A stretch of 64,000 nucleotides of DNA. Origin: CAYXRK01 sp964467615. Lineage in GTDB: Bacteria; Hydrogenedentota; Hydrogenedentia; Hydrogenedentales; GCA-2746185. Positions 55,211-63,256 of this stretch are shown piece after piece. Position 1 is the stretch's first letter. Each line of letters begins with the position of its first letter. The translations under genes were made by a program, and so were the position numbers. The stretch lies in NCBI GenBank assembly GCA_964467615.1, contig CAYXRK010000004.1, positions 3,894 to 67,893 of the forward strand. The letters are read 5' to 3'. The notes under the pieces are model-generated. The model did not search any database and was not told the DNA's origin. It saw only the letters and a program-made list of their open reading frames with translations.

Positions 55211-55831
55211 TTAGACCGCCGCACCCTCGCTGAGGTTTACGGTGTTCACTTTTTGATTGCCGATGCCCTGCATCAAATGGTCAAACGAGTTGAAAAATAG
55301 TTCGCGAAATTCCGCTTCTTCCATGCCTAATCGGCCACTCAAGTATAGCGTGACCAGCCCGTGACTGTGCGCCCAGATCGCGGTCGCGACCGATTCGGGG
55401 TCGCCTGGTTTCAGGATGCTGGCCTGCATGCACTCGCGCACTCTATCCGTGATGAACTGAAAGGTGGCGTTTCCGGCCTTCGAATGCGTCAACGATTCGG
55501 TCTCGACCATCGGAGCGCACGGCAATACGAAGATAATCTCGTAATATTTGGGCTGTTCCAGGGCGAAATTGACGTATCCAAGACCGCTTGAACGCAGCCG
55601 CTCCTCGGGTGTGTTTCCGGAGAGGCTGTCGTAGAGGTACGTTCCGAAAATGCGGAAGCCTTCCGCCATGACCGCCGATAGCAGCTCGTCCTTGCTCCGA
55701 AAGTGCCGGTAGATCGCAGGCGCGGTCAGCCCGACCCGCGCGGCGACTTTGCGCATCGACACGCCGGACAACCCCTCCTCCAGGAAGAGGTCGCGGGCGC
55801 TTTCAAGGATCCGAACCGGCGCGGTAGCCAT
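55211..55831 (-). CDS. TetR/AcrR-family regulator
   Basis: 206 residues. The N-terminal helix-turn-helix reads RKVAARVGLTAPAIYRHFRSKDELL, typical of the family; the remaining part is a ligand-binding core (WHG-like, AHSHGLVTLYLSG). Upstream, TGTTAACA (55843-55850) overlaps the predicted -10, a plausible self-operator. It is likely co-transcribed with the carotenoid oxygenase gene. Confidence 0.88.
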   Translation of the reverse strand: MATAPVRILESARDLFLEEGLSGVSMRKVAARVGLTAPAIYRHFRSKDELLSAVMAEGFRIFGTYLYDSLSGNTPEERLRSSGLGYVNFALEQPKYYEIIFVLPCAPMVETESLTHSKAGNATFQFITDRVRECMQASILKPGDPESVATAIWAHSHGLVTLYLSGRLGMEEAEFRELFFNSFDHLMQGIGNQKVNTVNLSEGAAV

Positions 55832-55841
55832 CGCGCGAACA

Positions 55842-55870
55842 GTGTTAACATTTCAATGGGCCCTTGTCAA
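55842..55870 (-). promoter_or_regulatory. promoter and candidate operator of the TetR gene
   Basis: Minus-strand TTGACA (55865-55870) with TAACAC (55842-55847) at 17 bases; the 8-bp palindrome TGTTAACA overlaps the -10 hexamer. Confidence 0.4.
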
Positions 55871-55921
55871 GTACGAGGCGATGGCGAGGCGACTTGGCCG
55901 AGATCGGATATAGTGTTGGGC

Positions 55922-56272
55922 ATGACATTCATCGAGGGCGCTGTGACCGGCCCCGCGAACGAGAGCCGCGTGGTCGAGTTTCTCGTTGATAGCGGCGCGG
56001 CGTACTCGTTGTTGCCCGAGGCGGATTGGAAGGCCATCGGGCTTACGCCGCGACGAAAGATGACGTTTACGCTCGCCGACGGCACGCACATCGTGCGGCG
56101 AATTTCGGAATGCCTCTTCAATGTCGCGGGAGAAGAAGCCCACTCGCCCGTCGTTCTTGGCGAGCCGGGCGACAACCAAGCGCTGCTTGGCGCGGCGACG
56201 CTAGAAACGATTGGTCTCGTGCTCGATCCGTTCAAACGCGAACTGCGCCCGATGCAGGCGCGGTTAGCGTAG
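55922..56272 (+). CDS. retropepsin-like aspartic protease
   Basis: 116 residues. VEFLVDSGAAYSLLP holds the D-S-G active site of clan AA proteases; later HSPVVLGEPGDNQALLGAATLETIGLVLDP resembles the second half of single-domain retropepsins, which act as dimers. No signal peptide. The start ATG 55922 is chosen since earlier codons run through the TetR promoter; a GTG at 55913 is possible. The function is unknown. Confidence 0.8.
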   Translation: MTFIEGAVTGPANESRVVEFLVDSGAAYSLLPEADWKAIGLTPRRKMTFTLADGTHIVRRISECLFNVAGEEAHSPVVLGEPGDNQALLGAATLETIGLVLDPFKRELRPMQARLA

Positions 56273-56666
56273 CAAGCTGAACTGGGCTACGCCGCCCGTT
56301 TCTCCGACGCCGACAAGATGCACTCGCGCGTGTAACGCACGTTCCCGAACCATCCCAGGTGCGGGACCTGGCACGAGCGTTCGAGCCTATAGCCGCGCAT
56401 CCGCGTGAGCCACCACATCCGAAGGCGCGACGAGGTGCGTATCGTGCCGGGCCGGGGAAGTATGGGCACGAGGAGACTCATTGAGGAAGCGGCCAGTTCG
56501 TTGCGAGTAACACTGTTCATGCATACACAAGAGCAAGCCGCGGGCCAACTAAAGAATCCCACAAAGTGCGCTGATTTTGGTGGGTGGGATAGGATTGCTG
56601 GCCGGCGTGGATACGTAAACGTCACTCAACGCCGGAAAACGTCACAAATTCGTAGGGTGCGCATCC
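56273..56666. other. 394-bp intergenic region without a convincing gene
   Basis: Open frames exist on both strands (56287-56625 minus, 56405-56737 plus) but neither has family features, a ribosome-binding site or normal composition. Confidence 0.45.
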
Positions 56667-57203
56667 ATGATTCCAAAAGTTGTTTCCAACTCGTTTTGCG
56701 CGCTCGCGTGCGCGATGGGTTTCTCCGCTTACGGTGAAGACGGCGCGAAGGCCGACGCGTCGAAGCGCGTGCGCGAAGTTTTTACCGCAATCCACGAGCA
56801 GGGCCTCGACTTTGTCGATACCGCATACTCCGAAGACGCGACCTTCATCAATCCGCTCGGCGAAGTGAAGGGGCGCGCAGACCTCCGCGCGTGGTATGAA
56901 AACCTGTACTCAAATGTCAGCGAGATCGCGTTCGAAATCCAAGAGGAACACGCGGACGGCGCAGCGTACTTCGTGACGTGGGTGATGACGATCAAAGCGC
57001 CCAAACTCGAAAGCGGCAAAGTGATTTCCGTTTCCGGCGCATCGTTGTTGCGGTTTGACGACGCCGGCGAAGTCGTCTTTCAGCGCGACTATTTCGACAT
57101 GGGTGAGTTTGTGTACGAGCACGTGAGCGTCCTGCGGATGCTCGTGAATCGCGCGAAAAAACGCATCACACCGCAAGAGGCAGGGAATAGGCGAGACGAT
57201 TAG
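56667..57203 (+). CDS. SnoaL/NTF2-like domain protein
   Basis: 178 residues. After an N-terminal signal-like region (CALACAMGFSAYG), the pattern YSEDATFINPLGEVKGRADLRAWYENL, then FEIQEEHADGAAYFVTWVM and SGASLLRFDDAGEVVFQRDYFD, is the NTF2/SnoaL polyketide-cyclase-like fold. These bind small hydrophobic ligands; the reaction here is unknown. It converges with the second DUF4143 gene and overlaps it by 4 bp. Confidence 0.82.
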   Translation: MIPKVVSNSFCALACAMGFSAYGEDGAKADASKRVREVFTAIHEQGLDFVDTAYSEDATFINPLGEVKGRADLRAWYENLYSNVSEIAFEIQEEHADGAAYFVTWVMTIKAPKLESGKVISVSGASLLRFDDAGEVVFQRDYFDMGEFVYEHVSVLRMLVNRAKKRITPQEAGNRRDD

Positions 57204-58444
57204 AACGCCGCGAACGGAATCGCGGTTACGCCGGGCGCCAACGGCAACGTAATCGTTCCCGGATGTACGACGTATCCATGCGCGGCGCGGTCTCCGAGGT
57301 CTTCGCGAAACGCCGCGATGCCCTTGGCCATGCCCGGATTTGGCGTTCCCGACAGCTTCACTTCGATGGGAACCAGCAAGCCGCGCCACTCGACGACGAA
57401 ATCGACTTCGGATCCTTGGGTAGTTCTCCAGAAGAATATCTGCGGGTTCTCTCCGCGGTGCAGCAGCGTCTTGAACAATTCGGAAAGGACCGCGGTCTCG
57501 AATATAGCGCCCGCCATCGGGCCTGATGCGGCGTGACTGGGATCGGCTAGTCCGGACAGGTGGCACAGCGTCCCAACGTCGGTAAAATAAACTTTCGGGA
57601 TCTTGACCAAGCGTTTACCGACGTTCGCGTGATATGGCCGCACCACGAGGACCTGATACGTGGCCTCCAACACGGACAGCCACGCTTTGATCGTGTTGAG
57701 TGACGTCCCCAAATCGCGGCCGAGGTCCGCCAAGTTGAGCAGTTGGCCGCTCCGCGCCGCGAGCATGCGCAAGAGGCCTTGAAACAGTGTCAGGTCGCCG
57801 ACTTGCCGGATCGAACGAACGTCGCGCTCGAGATAAGTCTGAATATAGCTGGCGTGCCACAGCGCGGAATCTCGCTTGGGACTCGCTGCGAGCTCGGGAA
57901 AGTTGCCGCGCAAGAAGCTCTTCCACAATCGTGCGCCTGACAGCGCTGTCAACGATTTGGCGGGCGTACGGACTCGGCCGCCGGGTGACCGCTCCCAACA
58001 CAGCGGTGCGCGCATGCGGCCGAGCATCTCTCTGAACGTCAGCGGCAACAGCCGGAGCATGGCCGCGCGCCCCGCGAGGGACTCCGTAACGCGTTCGGCC
58101 AGGACGATGTTTTGCGATCCCGTGATCAAATACTGGCCGGGCGTGTGACGGTCCTGATCGATTCGCTCTTTGATGTACATCAACAAGTCCGGCGCATACT
58201 GAATCTCATCGAGGATGACCGGCGGCGGATACGCTGCCAAGAACCCCCTCGGATCGGAAGCCGCCGCGAGTTGCACATCAGGCGTTTCGAGCGAGATGTA
58301 GCCGTAGCGGCCCTTGAAGAGAGAACGCAAAAGCGTCGTCTTGCCCGATTGGCGCGGGCCCGTAACGACGACGGCGGGAAACTCTTTTGCGGCGCGCGCG
58401 ACAGCGGTTTCGAGCGCTCGCCGTATGTAACGGTGTTGCGGCAT
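57200..58444 (-). CDS. AAA+ ATPase with C-terminal DUF4143 domain (second copy)
   Basis: 414 residues. The P-loop is TGPRQSGKTTLL and Walker B VILDEIQ; then QYLITGSQN, SLAGRAAMLRLLPLTFREM and TYLERDVRSIRQVGD mark the family; DUF4143 ends with GSEVDFVVEWRGLLVPIEVK, a nuclease-like core. It shares architecture with the gene at 50974 but little sequence. The ATG at 58444 lies 8 bases from a 41-bp perfect palindrome. Confidence 0.88.
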   Translation of the reverse strand: MPQHRYIRRALETAVARAAKEFPAVVVTGPRQSGKTTLLRSLFKGRYGYISLETPDVQLAAASDPRGFLAAYPPPVILDEIQYAPDLLMYIKERIDQDRHTPGQYLITGSQNIVLAERVTESLAGRAAMLRLLPLTFREMLGRMRAPLCWERSPGGRVRTPAKSLTALSGARLWKSFLRGNFPELAASPKRDSALWHASYIQTYLERDVRSIRQVGDLTLFQGLLRMLAARSGQLLNLADLGRDLGTSLNTIKAWLSVLEATYQVLVVRPYHANVGKRLVKIPKVYFTDVGTLCHLSGLADPSHAASGPMAGAIFETAVLSELFKTLLHRGENPQIFFWRTTQGSEVDFVVEWRGLLVPIEVKLSGTPNPGMAKGIAAFREDLGDRAAHGYVVHPGTITLPLAPGVTAIPFAAF

Positions 58445-58452
58445 GGGAGAAT

Positions 58453-58493
58453 ATTTGTGTAATTATGCATTCGGAATGCATAATTACACAAAT
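58453..58493. promoter_or_regulatory. 41-bp perfect palindrome upstream of the second DUF4143 gene
   Basis: Arms of 20 bases (58453-58472 and 58474-58493) around a single central G; the arm begins ATTTGTGTAATTATGC. The element is AT-rich within GC-rich DNA and sits between the SerC stop and the ATPase start. Likely an operator, or a target of the ATPase; a terminator for the upstream serC gene is also possible. Confidence 0.85.
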
Positions 58494-58516
58494 TCGCCCG
58501 GGCCGCACGCAGGCGA

Positions 58517-59596
58517 TCAGCCGTTTTTCGCCTCGAAATCCCTCATGAACGCGACGAGCGCGTCGACCCCCTCGATCGGAAACGCGTTGTAGATGGACGC
58601 GCGTATCCCGCCGACGGAGCGATGCCCCTTCAGGCCGCTGAGGCCCGCGGCCTCGGACTCCTTGGCGAATTTGGATTCGAGTTCCGGCGTGGGCAGGTTG
58701 AACGTGACGTTCATCGTCGAGCGATGCGCCGTGTCCGCCGCGCCGCGGTAGAACCCGCTCGCATCGATCGCGTCGTACAGCTTCTTCGCCTTCGCATCGT
58801 TGATCTCTTGCATCGCGCCCACGCCGCCCTTCGCCTTGACCCAGCGCGTGACGAGACAGACGAGGTACACGGCAAACGTCGGCGGTGTGTTGTAGAGGCT
58901 CTCGCCCTCGATGTGCGTGCGATACTGCCAATACGCGGGCAGCGTCTTGCTTCCCTTCTCGGCAAACGCTTTGTCGATGAACGCGATGGTCACGCCCGAG
59001 GGCCCGAGGTTCTTCTGCGCGCCCGCGTAGATGAGGGCGAACTTGGACACATCGATCGGGCGGGACAAAATGTCCGATGACATATCGCAAACCAAGGGCG
59101 CGGCGGACTCGGGGAACGCTTTCCATTGCGCGCCTGAAATAGTCTCATTGCTGGTAATGTGTAGATATGCCGCGTCGGATGTTTGTTTGAGATCGGCCTG
59201 CGTGGGTACGCGACACGGCCGCGCCTTGTTCGTGTCGGCGGCGACGTTGACCTTTCCGACGCACTTCGCCTCGCTGATCGCCTTGTCGCCCCAGGCGCCC
59301 GAGTTGGTGTAGTCCGCCGTCTGGCCCGCGCCGAGGAAGTTCGCGGGCGCCATCGCGAATTGATGGCTCGCGCCGCCTTGGAGGAACAGCACCTCGTGGC
59401 TATTGGGAGCGCCAAGCAATTCGCGCAGGTTCGCCGTGGCTTCGCGGTGGACCGCCTCGTATTCCTTGCCGCGATGGCTCATTTCCATGATCGACATGCC
59501 GGTGCTCTGGAAATCGAGCAGTTCCGCTTGCGCCTGCTGTAACACTTCTTTTGGCAGGATCGCCGGTCCGGCGCTGAAATTGTAAATAGGGGCCAT
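58517..59596 (-). CDS. serC: SerC, phosphoserine aminotransferase
   Basis: 359 residues. SerC makes phosphoserine from 3-phosphohydroxypyruvate with glutamate, using PLP. Signatures are IYNFSAGPAILPKEVLQQA, FLQGGASHQFA and the PLP lysine in YAGAQKNLGPSGVT. ATG 59596 (MAPIYNFSAGPA) fits the family start; the longer frame does not. The C-terminal RSVGGIRASIYNAFPIEGVDALV is intact. serA is not adjacent. Confidence 0.96.
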   Translation of the reverse strand: MAPIYNFSAGPAILPKEVLQQAQAELLDFQSTGMSIMEMSHRGKEYEAVHREATANLRELLGAPNSHEVLFLQGGASHQFAMAPANFLGAGQTADYTNSGAWGDKAISEAKCVGKVNVAADTNKARPCRVPTQADLKQTSDAAYLHITSNETISGAQWKAFPESAAPLVCDMSSDILSRPIDVSKFALIYAGAQKNLGPSGVTIAFIDKAFAEKGSKTLPAYWQYRTHIEGESLYNTPPTFAVYLVCLVTRWVKAKGGVGAMQEINDAKAKKLYDAIDASGFYRGAADTAHRSTMNVTFNLPTPELESKFAKESEAAGLSGLKGHRSVGGIRASIYNAFPIEGVDALVAFMRDFEAKNG

Positions 59597-59658
59597 CGAG
59601 GACCTTTCAGGAGTCGCGAGAAACACGTGCCGACGCGACAGCGCCCGGCGGAGCGGAC

Positions 59659-59688
59659 ACTATAAGCAAGCGCCATGCGCATCCGCAA
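59659..59688 (-). promoter_or_regulatory. candidate serC promoter
   Basis: Minus-strand TTGCGG (59683-59688) and TATAGT (59659-59664), 18-base spacer, about 60 bases before the start. Confidence 0.45.
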
Positions 59689-59694
59689 TCGCCG

Positions 59695-59724
59695 TTGACT
59701 TCCGAAATCGCGGCTGAGTATGGT
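59695..59724 (+). promoter_or_regulatory. candidate ridA promoter
   Basis: TTGACT (59695-59700) and TATGGT (59719-59724), 18-base spacer, 26 bases before the GTG start. Confidence 0.4.
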
Positions 59725-59750
59725 CAACGGAACACGAAGGAGATCGTACT

Positions 59751-60125
59751 GTGCAAAAGCAATACCTCAACCCGATGAAGGAATGGCGGTACACGAACAC
59801 CGTGACCGCGTCCGCCAATGGCATGAAGACGATTCACGTATCCGGCCAGATTGGCCAGGGCGATTCGCACCAGACCCAAGCAGAGGACGCGTTCAAGAAG
59901 ATCGCCGCAGAGTTGGCGGCAGCCGGCGCGACGCACGAGGACGTCGTCAAGCTCAACGTGTACATCGTGAACTTGTCGCAGGACGCCATCGTGGGCGTGG
60001 CCCGCGCCAAAGGGAAGTTCTTCACCGCCGAAGATCAACCGGCTTCGACCTGGGTCGGCGTGACGGGCCTCGTCGCGCCCGGAGCACTGGTCGAGATCGA
60101 AGCGGTGGCGATAGTCGAGGCATGA
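59751..60125 (+). CDS. ridA: RidA-family enamine/imine deaminase
   Basis: 124 residues, GTG start at 59751 with GAAGGAG upstream. RidA proteins hydrolyse reactive 2-aminoacrylate and related enamines. The pattern IHVSGQIGQGDSHQTQAEDAFKKIAAELAAAG, DVVKLNVYIVN and PASTWVGVTGLVAPGALVEIEAVAI is typical. The usual catalytic Arg and Glu positions are only partly visible (the common RP-x-R segment reads QPASTW), so the exact activity may differ. Confidence 0.85.
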   Translation: MQKQYLNPMKEWRYTNTVTASANGMKTIHVSGQIGQGDSHQTQAEDAFKKIAAELAAAGATHEDVVKLNVYIVNLSQDAIVGVARAKGKFFTAEDQPASTWVGVTGLVAPGALVEIEAVAIVEA

Positions 60126-60192
60126 CGCACCTGGACAGTAGGCGCTTACCGTTGTACGATGTACGGTGAAGCATGTAAAGGAGAACTCGGCC

Positions 60193-60648
60193 ATGAAGGG
60201 AATCGATCTGGAATTTGTCGATCAGTGCATGACTCGGATTACCAAGCTCAAGCCCGACGCGAAACCGGTGTGGGGCAAACTCAAGGCGAACGAATTGGTC
60301 CCGCATTTGATCGGCGCGTTCAAGACGTCGATGGGAGACATGCCCGAGCTCGGGTTTATCGGCAATTGGTTTACCACGACAGTCCTTCCGCCGATCATTT
60401 ACCTCGGCTTCGTGGGACCGCCGAAGAACCTCAAGTCGCGCGACAAAAACGGCGCGATCACGCCCGCTGTGTCATACCCGGGCGACGCCAACGACCTCGC
60501 GGCCTGCATGAGGGATTACATCCGGCGGCGCGATGACGGCACGATGAAGGCCACGCGGCATCCGCTCTTCGGCGACATCGGCCCAGAAGGCTGGGGCAAA
60601 ATCCACGTATTGCACTGCAAACACCACTTCAAGCAGTTCCAGATATAG
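60193..60648 (+). CDS. DUF1569 / DinB-like protein
   Basis: 151 residues. KLKPDAKPVWGKLKANELVPHLIGAFKTSMG matches the DUF1569 start, with Met-His-type metal positions altered (ELVPHL). HPLFGDIGPEGWGKIHVLHCKHHFKQF near the end fits DinB-like metal-bundle proteins. AAAGGAG precedes ATG 60193, favoured over 60166. Unknown function. Confidence 0.75.
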   Translation: MKGIDLEFVDQCMTRITKLKPDAKPVWGKLKANELVPHLIGAFKTSMGDMPELGFIGNWFTTTVLPPIIYLGFVGPPKNLKSRDKNGAITPAVSYPGDANDLAACMRDYIRRRDDGTMKATRHPLFGDIGPEGWGKIHVLHCKHHFKQFQI

Positions 60649-60668
60649 CGGCCGCTTAGAGCATCGTA

Positions 60669-60710
60669 GCAGGGGCTGCCAGCCCCTGCGCATGGGCAAG
60701 ATGCCCATGC
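60669..60710. repeat. two adjacent palindromic hairpins between convergent genes
   Basis: GCAGGGGCT-GCC-AGCCCCTGC (60669-60689) and GCATGGGCA-AGA-TGCCCATGC (60690-60710), each a perfect 9-bp stem. The second resembles the hairpin at 41519-41539. Position suggests a bidirectional terminator or REP-like element. Confidence 0.7.
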
Positions 60711-60737
60711 TACAATCCGAGGTTTTGTTAAAGGCTA

Positions 60738-61268
60738 TTAGGGGTTGCGAGTCTCGGGGCCGCCATGGGCCGCGTTCAAGATTCGCAGCCAATCCTTCTC
60801 GACGGTTTCGACCGGCACTTCGACAATGCGGCCCAACTCGATTCCGTTTCGGTGAAAGATCGCCGTGGGGACGAACGTCACGCCGTGGCGCTCGGCCCGG
60901 CCTTCGGGGTCGCGTTTTGATCGATCGAGCGCGATGATCTGGAGCGTCCAGTCCTCACGCCCGATCTCACGCAACGTTCTCAGCAACGGCGGCGCGTAGA
61001 GTTTCGAGTCGTCGCACCAAGTCCCGAGATACAACGTGACGTGCAACGGCCCATCAACGCGGCGAATCGTCTCCACCGTCTCATCGTCCGGCGCGTACTC
61101 TTCAAACGATTCGCGGAACTCGGGATAACGGTCGAACAACAACGCGGGCGAAATTTCGCCCAGCAGCATTCGCTCGCCGCCCACAACTGCTTCTCGCCAC
61201 GGCCTATCCGAGCATGCGACAGCCCCGAGAAGCAACGCGGAATTCGCCAAACGGCCCGCCAATTTCAT
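60738..61268 (-). CDS. thioredoxin-like lipoprotein
   Basis: 176 residues. A lipobox-like LLGAVAC (about 19-25) predicts an exported lipoprotein. The thioredoxin-like part has GTWCDDSK (a Cys-x2-Ser in place of Cys-x2-Cys, with only one Cys) and the cis-Pro motif TFVPTAIF. It therefore seems a monothiol family member. ATG 61268 overlaps the dehydrogenase stop as ATGA, so both are translated from one message. Confidence 0.8.
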   Translation of the reverse strand: MKLAGRLANSALLLGAVACSDRPWREAVVGGERMLLGEISPALLFDRYPEFRESFEEYAPDDETVETIRRVDGPLHVTLYLGTWCDDSKLYAPPLLRTLREIGREDWTLQIIALDRSKRDPEGRAERHGVTFVPTAIFHRNGIELGRIVEVPVETVEKDWLRILNAAHGGPETRNP

Positions 61269-62314
61269 CGCGATTCTTCCGATTGGCAAAGCACTTTGAT
61301 CGCATCAACGGACTTGTCTCGTAGCGAATCCATCATCCGAGGCAGGGACCGTAGATCGATCCGGTGCGTGATGAGGGGCCTTACATCCAACCGCTTCGAC
61401 GCCATCGCCTCGAGCACCGTCCGCCATTCGTTGCGAGGGCCGTCGCTGAACGACGAATTCCAACTGCCCACGATGCGCAGTTGTTTCCGCGGAATCGCCC
61501 AATAGGCGTCCTGCGCGAGCGTCATGTCGCCCGCGGGATTGCCCAGCGCCACGACCGTGCCCATCGGCCGCGCGCATTGCAGCGCGAGCGCCAGCGCCGA
61601 AGCGGTACCCGCGGCCTCGATCGAGACATCGCAACCGAACTTCGTGAGCGCCGCCACGAACTCCCGGGCGTCCGCTTCGCGCGGATTGCACATCGCATCG
61701 AACCCGAGCATTCGCGCCGTGTCCAGCCGCGCGTCGTCCACGTCGAAAATCAGGACCTTCGCCGCGCCCTCTGCCCTCGCCCACAACGCCACGAGCAACC
61801 CAATCGGCCCCGCACCCACGACCGCCACCGTGTCGCCGGGCTTCATCTCACCTTGGCGCGATGCATGTAGCGCAACCGCGGCGGGCTCGGTCATCGCGGC
61901 TTCGTCCATCGAGACTTCCGGCGGAATGGGAACAAGGTTCCAGACCGGCGCGCGCACGTATTCCGCGAAGGCGCCGTCCGAGCGCGAACCCAGATAGTCA
62001 TACCTCGCGCACAGTTGATACTCGCCCTGACGGCACGCGAAACATTCACGGCACGGAATTAGCGGATACGCCGCGACGCGCTGACCGATCATTTCGCGCC
62101 CCGATTCTCCGCCCGCTGACACAACCGTTCCCGCGAACTCGTGGCCCGGAATCGTAGGGAACGAATACGTCCCCTTCTCGAACACGCGCGGAATGTCCGA
62201 TCCGCACACGCCGCAAGCACCGACGCGAATCAAGACCTCGTCCTCGCGCGGCTCAGGCGTAGCGGCGTTCTCGTATCGCAGGTCCCCCACCCCGTGCAGC
62301 ACGCAAGCTTTCAT
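61265..62314 (-). CDS. zinc-dependent medium-chain alcohol/polyol dehydrogenase
   Basis: 349 residues. Catalytic zinc ligands are in GVCGSDIP and GHEFAG; structural zinc Cys are in CRECFACRQGEYQLC; the nucleotide fold has VVGAGPIGLLVALWARAEG. It resembles sorbitol or galactitol-1-phosphate dehydrogenases; the substrate is not certain. ATG 62314 (MKACVLHG) fits the family, the longer frame does not. It precedes the thioredoxin-like lipoprotein in an operon. Confidence 0.9.
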   Translation of the reverse strand: MKACVLHGVGDLRYENAATPEPREDEVLIRVGACGVCGSDIPRVFEKGTYSFPTIPGHEFAGTVVSAGGESGREMIGQRVAAYPLIPCRECFACRQGEYQLCARYDYLGSRSDGAFAEYVRAPVWNLVPIPPEVSMDEAAMTEPAAVALHASRQGEMKPGDTVAVVGAGPIGLLVALWARAEGAAKVLIFDVDDARLDTARMLGFDAMCNPREADAREFVAALTKFGCDVSIEAAGTASALALALQCARPMGTVVALGNPAGDMTLAQDAYWAIPRKQLRIVGSWNSSFSDGPRNEWRTVLEAMASKRLDVRPLITHRIDLRSLPRMMDSLRDKSVDAIKVLCQSEESR

Positions 62315-62466
62315 CGCTGTTTCCAGAGAAACCCACTGCCGTTCCGACCCAGTATAGTACCTTCCGCGAATGGCGTACCTTGGAAAATCCACGAAATCAC
62401 CTCGGATCATTGACCTTCTTCGCCCGATCTGGCATCATTGTGTCCGTAAACCACGAGGTACCGAAC

Positions 62467-62946
62467 ATGGTACGCGCCTTCTGCGGCATCTTAATCATCT
62501 TCATCCTTATCGTCGGGACTGGATTTCCCAGCGTCGAAGCAGACCCACCCGGCGTCCCGGAGAACTGGGTCAAGACCGAAGTGTCCGGCGCGTTCTCCTT
62601 CCACGCGCCCACGGGAATTAAGCCCATCTCGGTGCGCGGCACGACTATCGACTCGGGCGTCTTCGAAGGCCCCACCATGACCGTCATGTACACGCAAATC
62701 GGCGGCATGGCCCCGCGCGAACGCGTTGCTGAAAGCTGCGCCTACGAGAATTTTGAAGTCGATGGACGCCAAGGCCGCCTCAGCCAATGCTTGCCGACAA
62801 ACGCCCCCGCGAACGGCGCATCCGTCACCTGGGAATGGATAGACCACGACACCGGCCTCGGCTGGCAAGTCGGCGGTTGGTGTCAAAATCCAGACGACGC
62901 GCAAATCCTGCGCGAAATCATTCGTTCACTGCGCTTCGAGTCCTAA
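62467..62946 (+). CDS. secreted hypothetical protein
   Basis: 159 residues. A signal peptide (ILIIFILIVGTGFPSVEA) precedes a small beta-rich domain (WVKTEVSGAFSFHAPTGIKPISVRG) with three Cys (AESCAYE, LSQCLPT, GGWCQNP). No family recognised. ATG 62467 is chosen because the signal follows it directly. Confidence 0.6.
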   Translation: MVRAFCGILIIFILIVGTGFPSVEADPPGVPENWVKTEVSGAFSFHAPTGIKPISVRGTTIDSGVFEGPTMTVMYTQIGGMAPRERVAESCAYENFEVDGRQGRLSQCLPTNAPANGASVTWEWIDHDTGLGWQVGGWCQNPDDAQILREIIRSLRFES

Positions 62947-63256
62947 CGCGCTCTCGACAGTAGTTCGCCGGTGCGCTCTCGCCCTTGCTGTTCTCCATGA
63001 CTGCCGCGGGGATTCGGCTACTTTCTAACATTCGTATTTCCGCAATTTTCCACACGACTTCCTCTTTCGCGTTCTTTGCGTTCCTTCGCGGCTATTCTCT
63101 ATTCCCTAGGAATCGATTCGTAACCCAGGGCTTGCCCGCCTCTGGAGGGTTGGGCCGCGCGAAGTGCAACGCAGCGTGACCTACCCTGGGTCCCGGCACA
63201 CCCCCAACCAATTCCCTGAAGGGGATATCTAAACGCGCGCACTAAGCCGCGCCCCT
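62947..63256. other. 310-bp intergenic region with an inverted repeat
   Basis: ACCCAGGG near 63124 and CCCTGGGT near 63183 are complementary across about 60 bases. No gene recognised. Confidence 0.4.

Noticed and set aside
56287..56737. Open frames on both strands between the aspartic protease and the NTF2-like gene
   Set aside because: No motifs, ribosome-binding sites or consistent composition.
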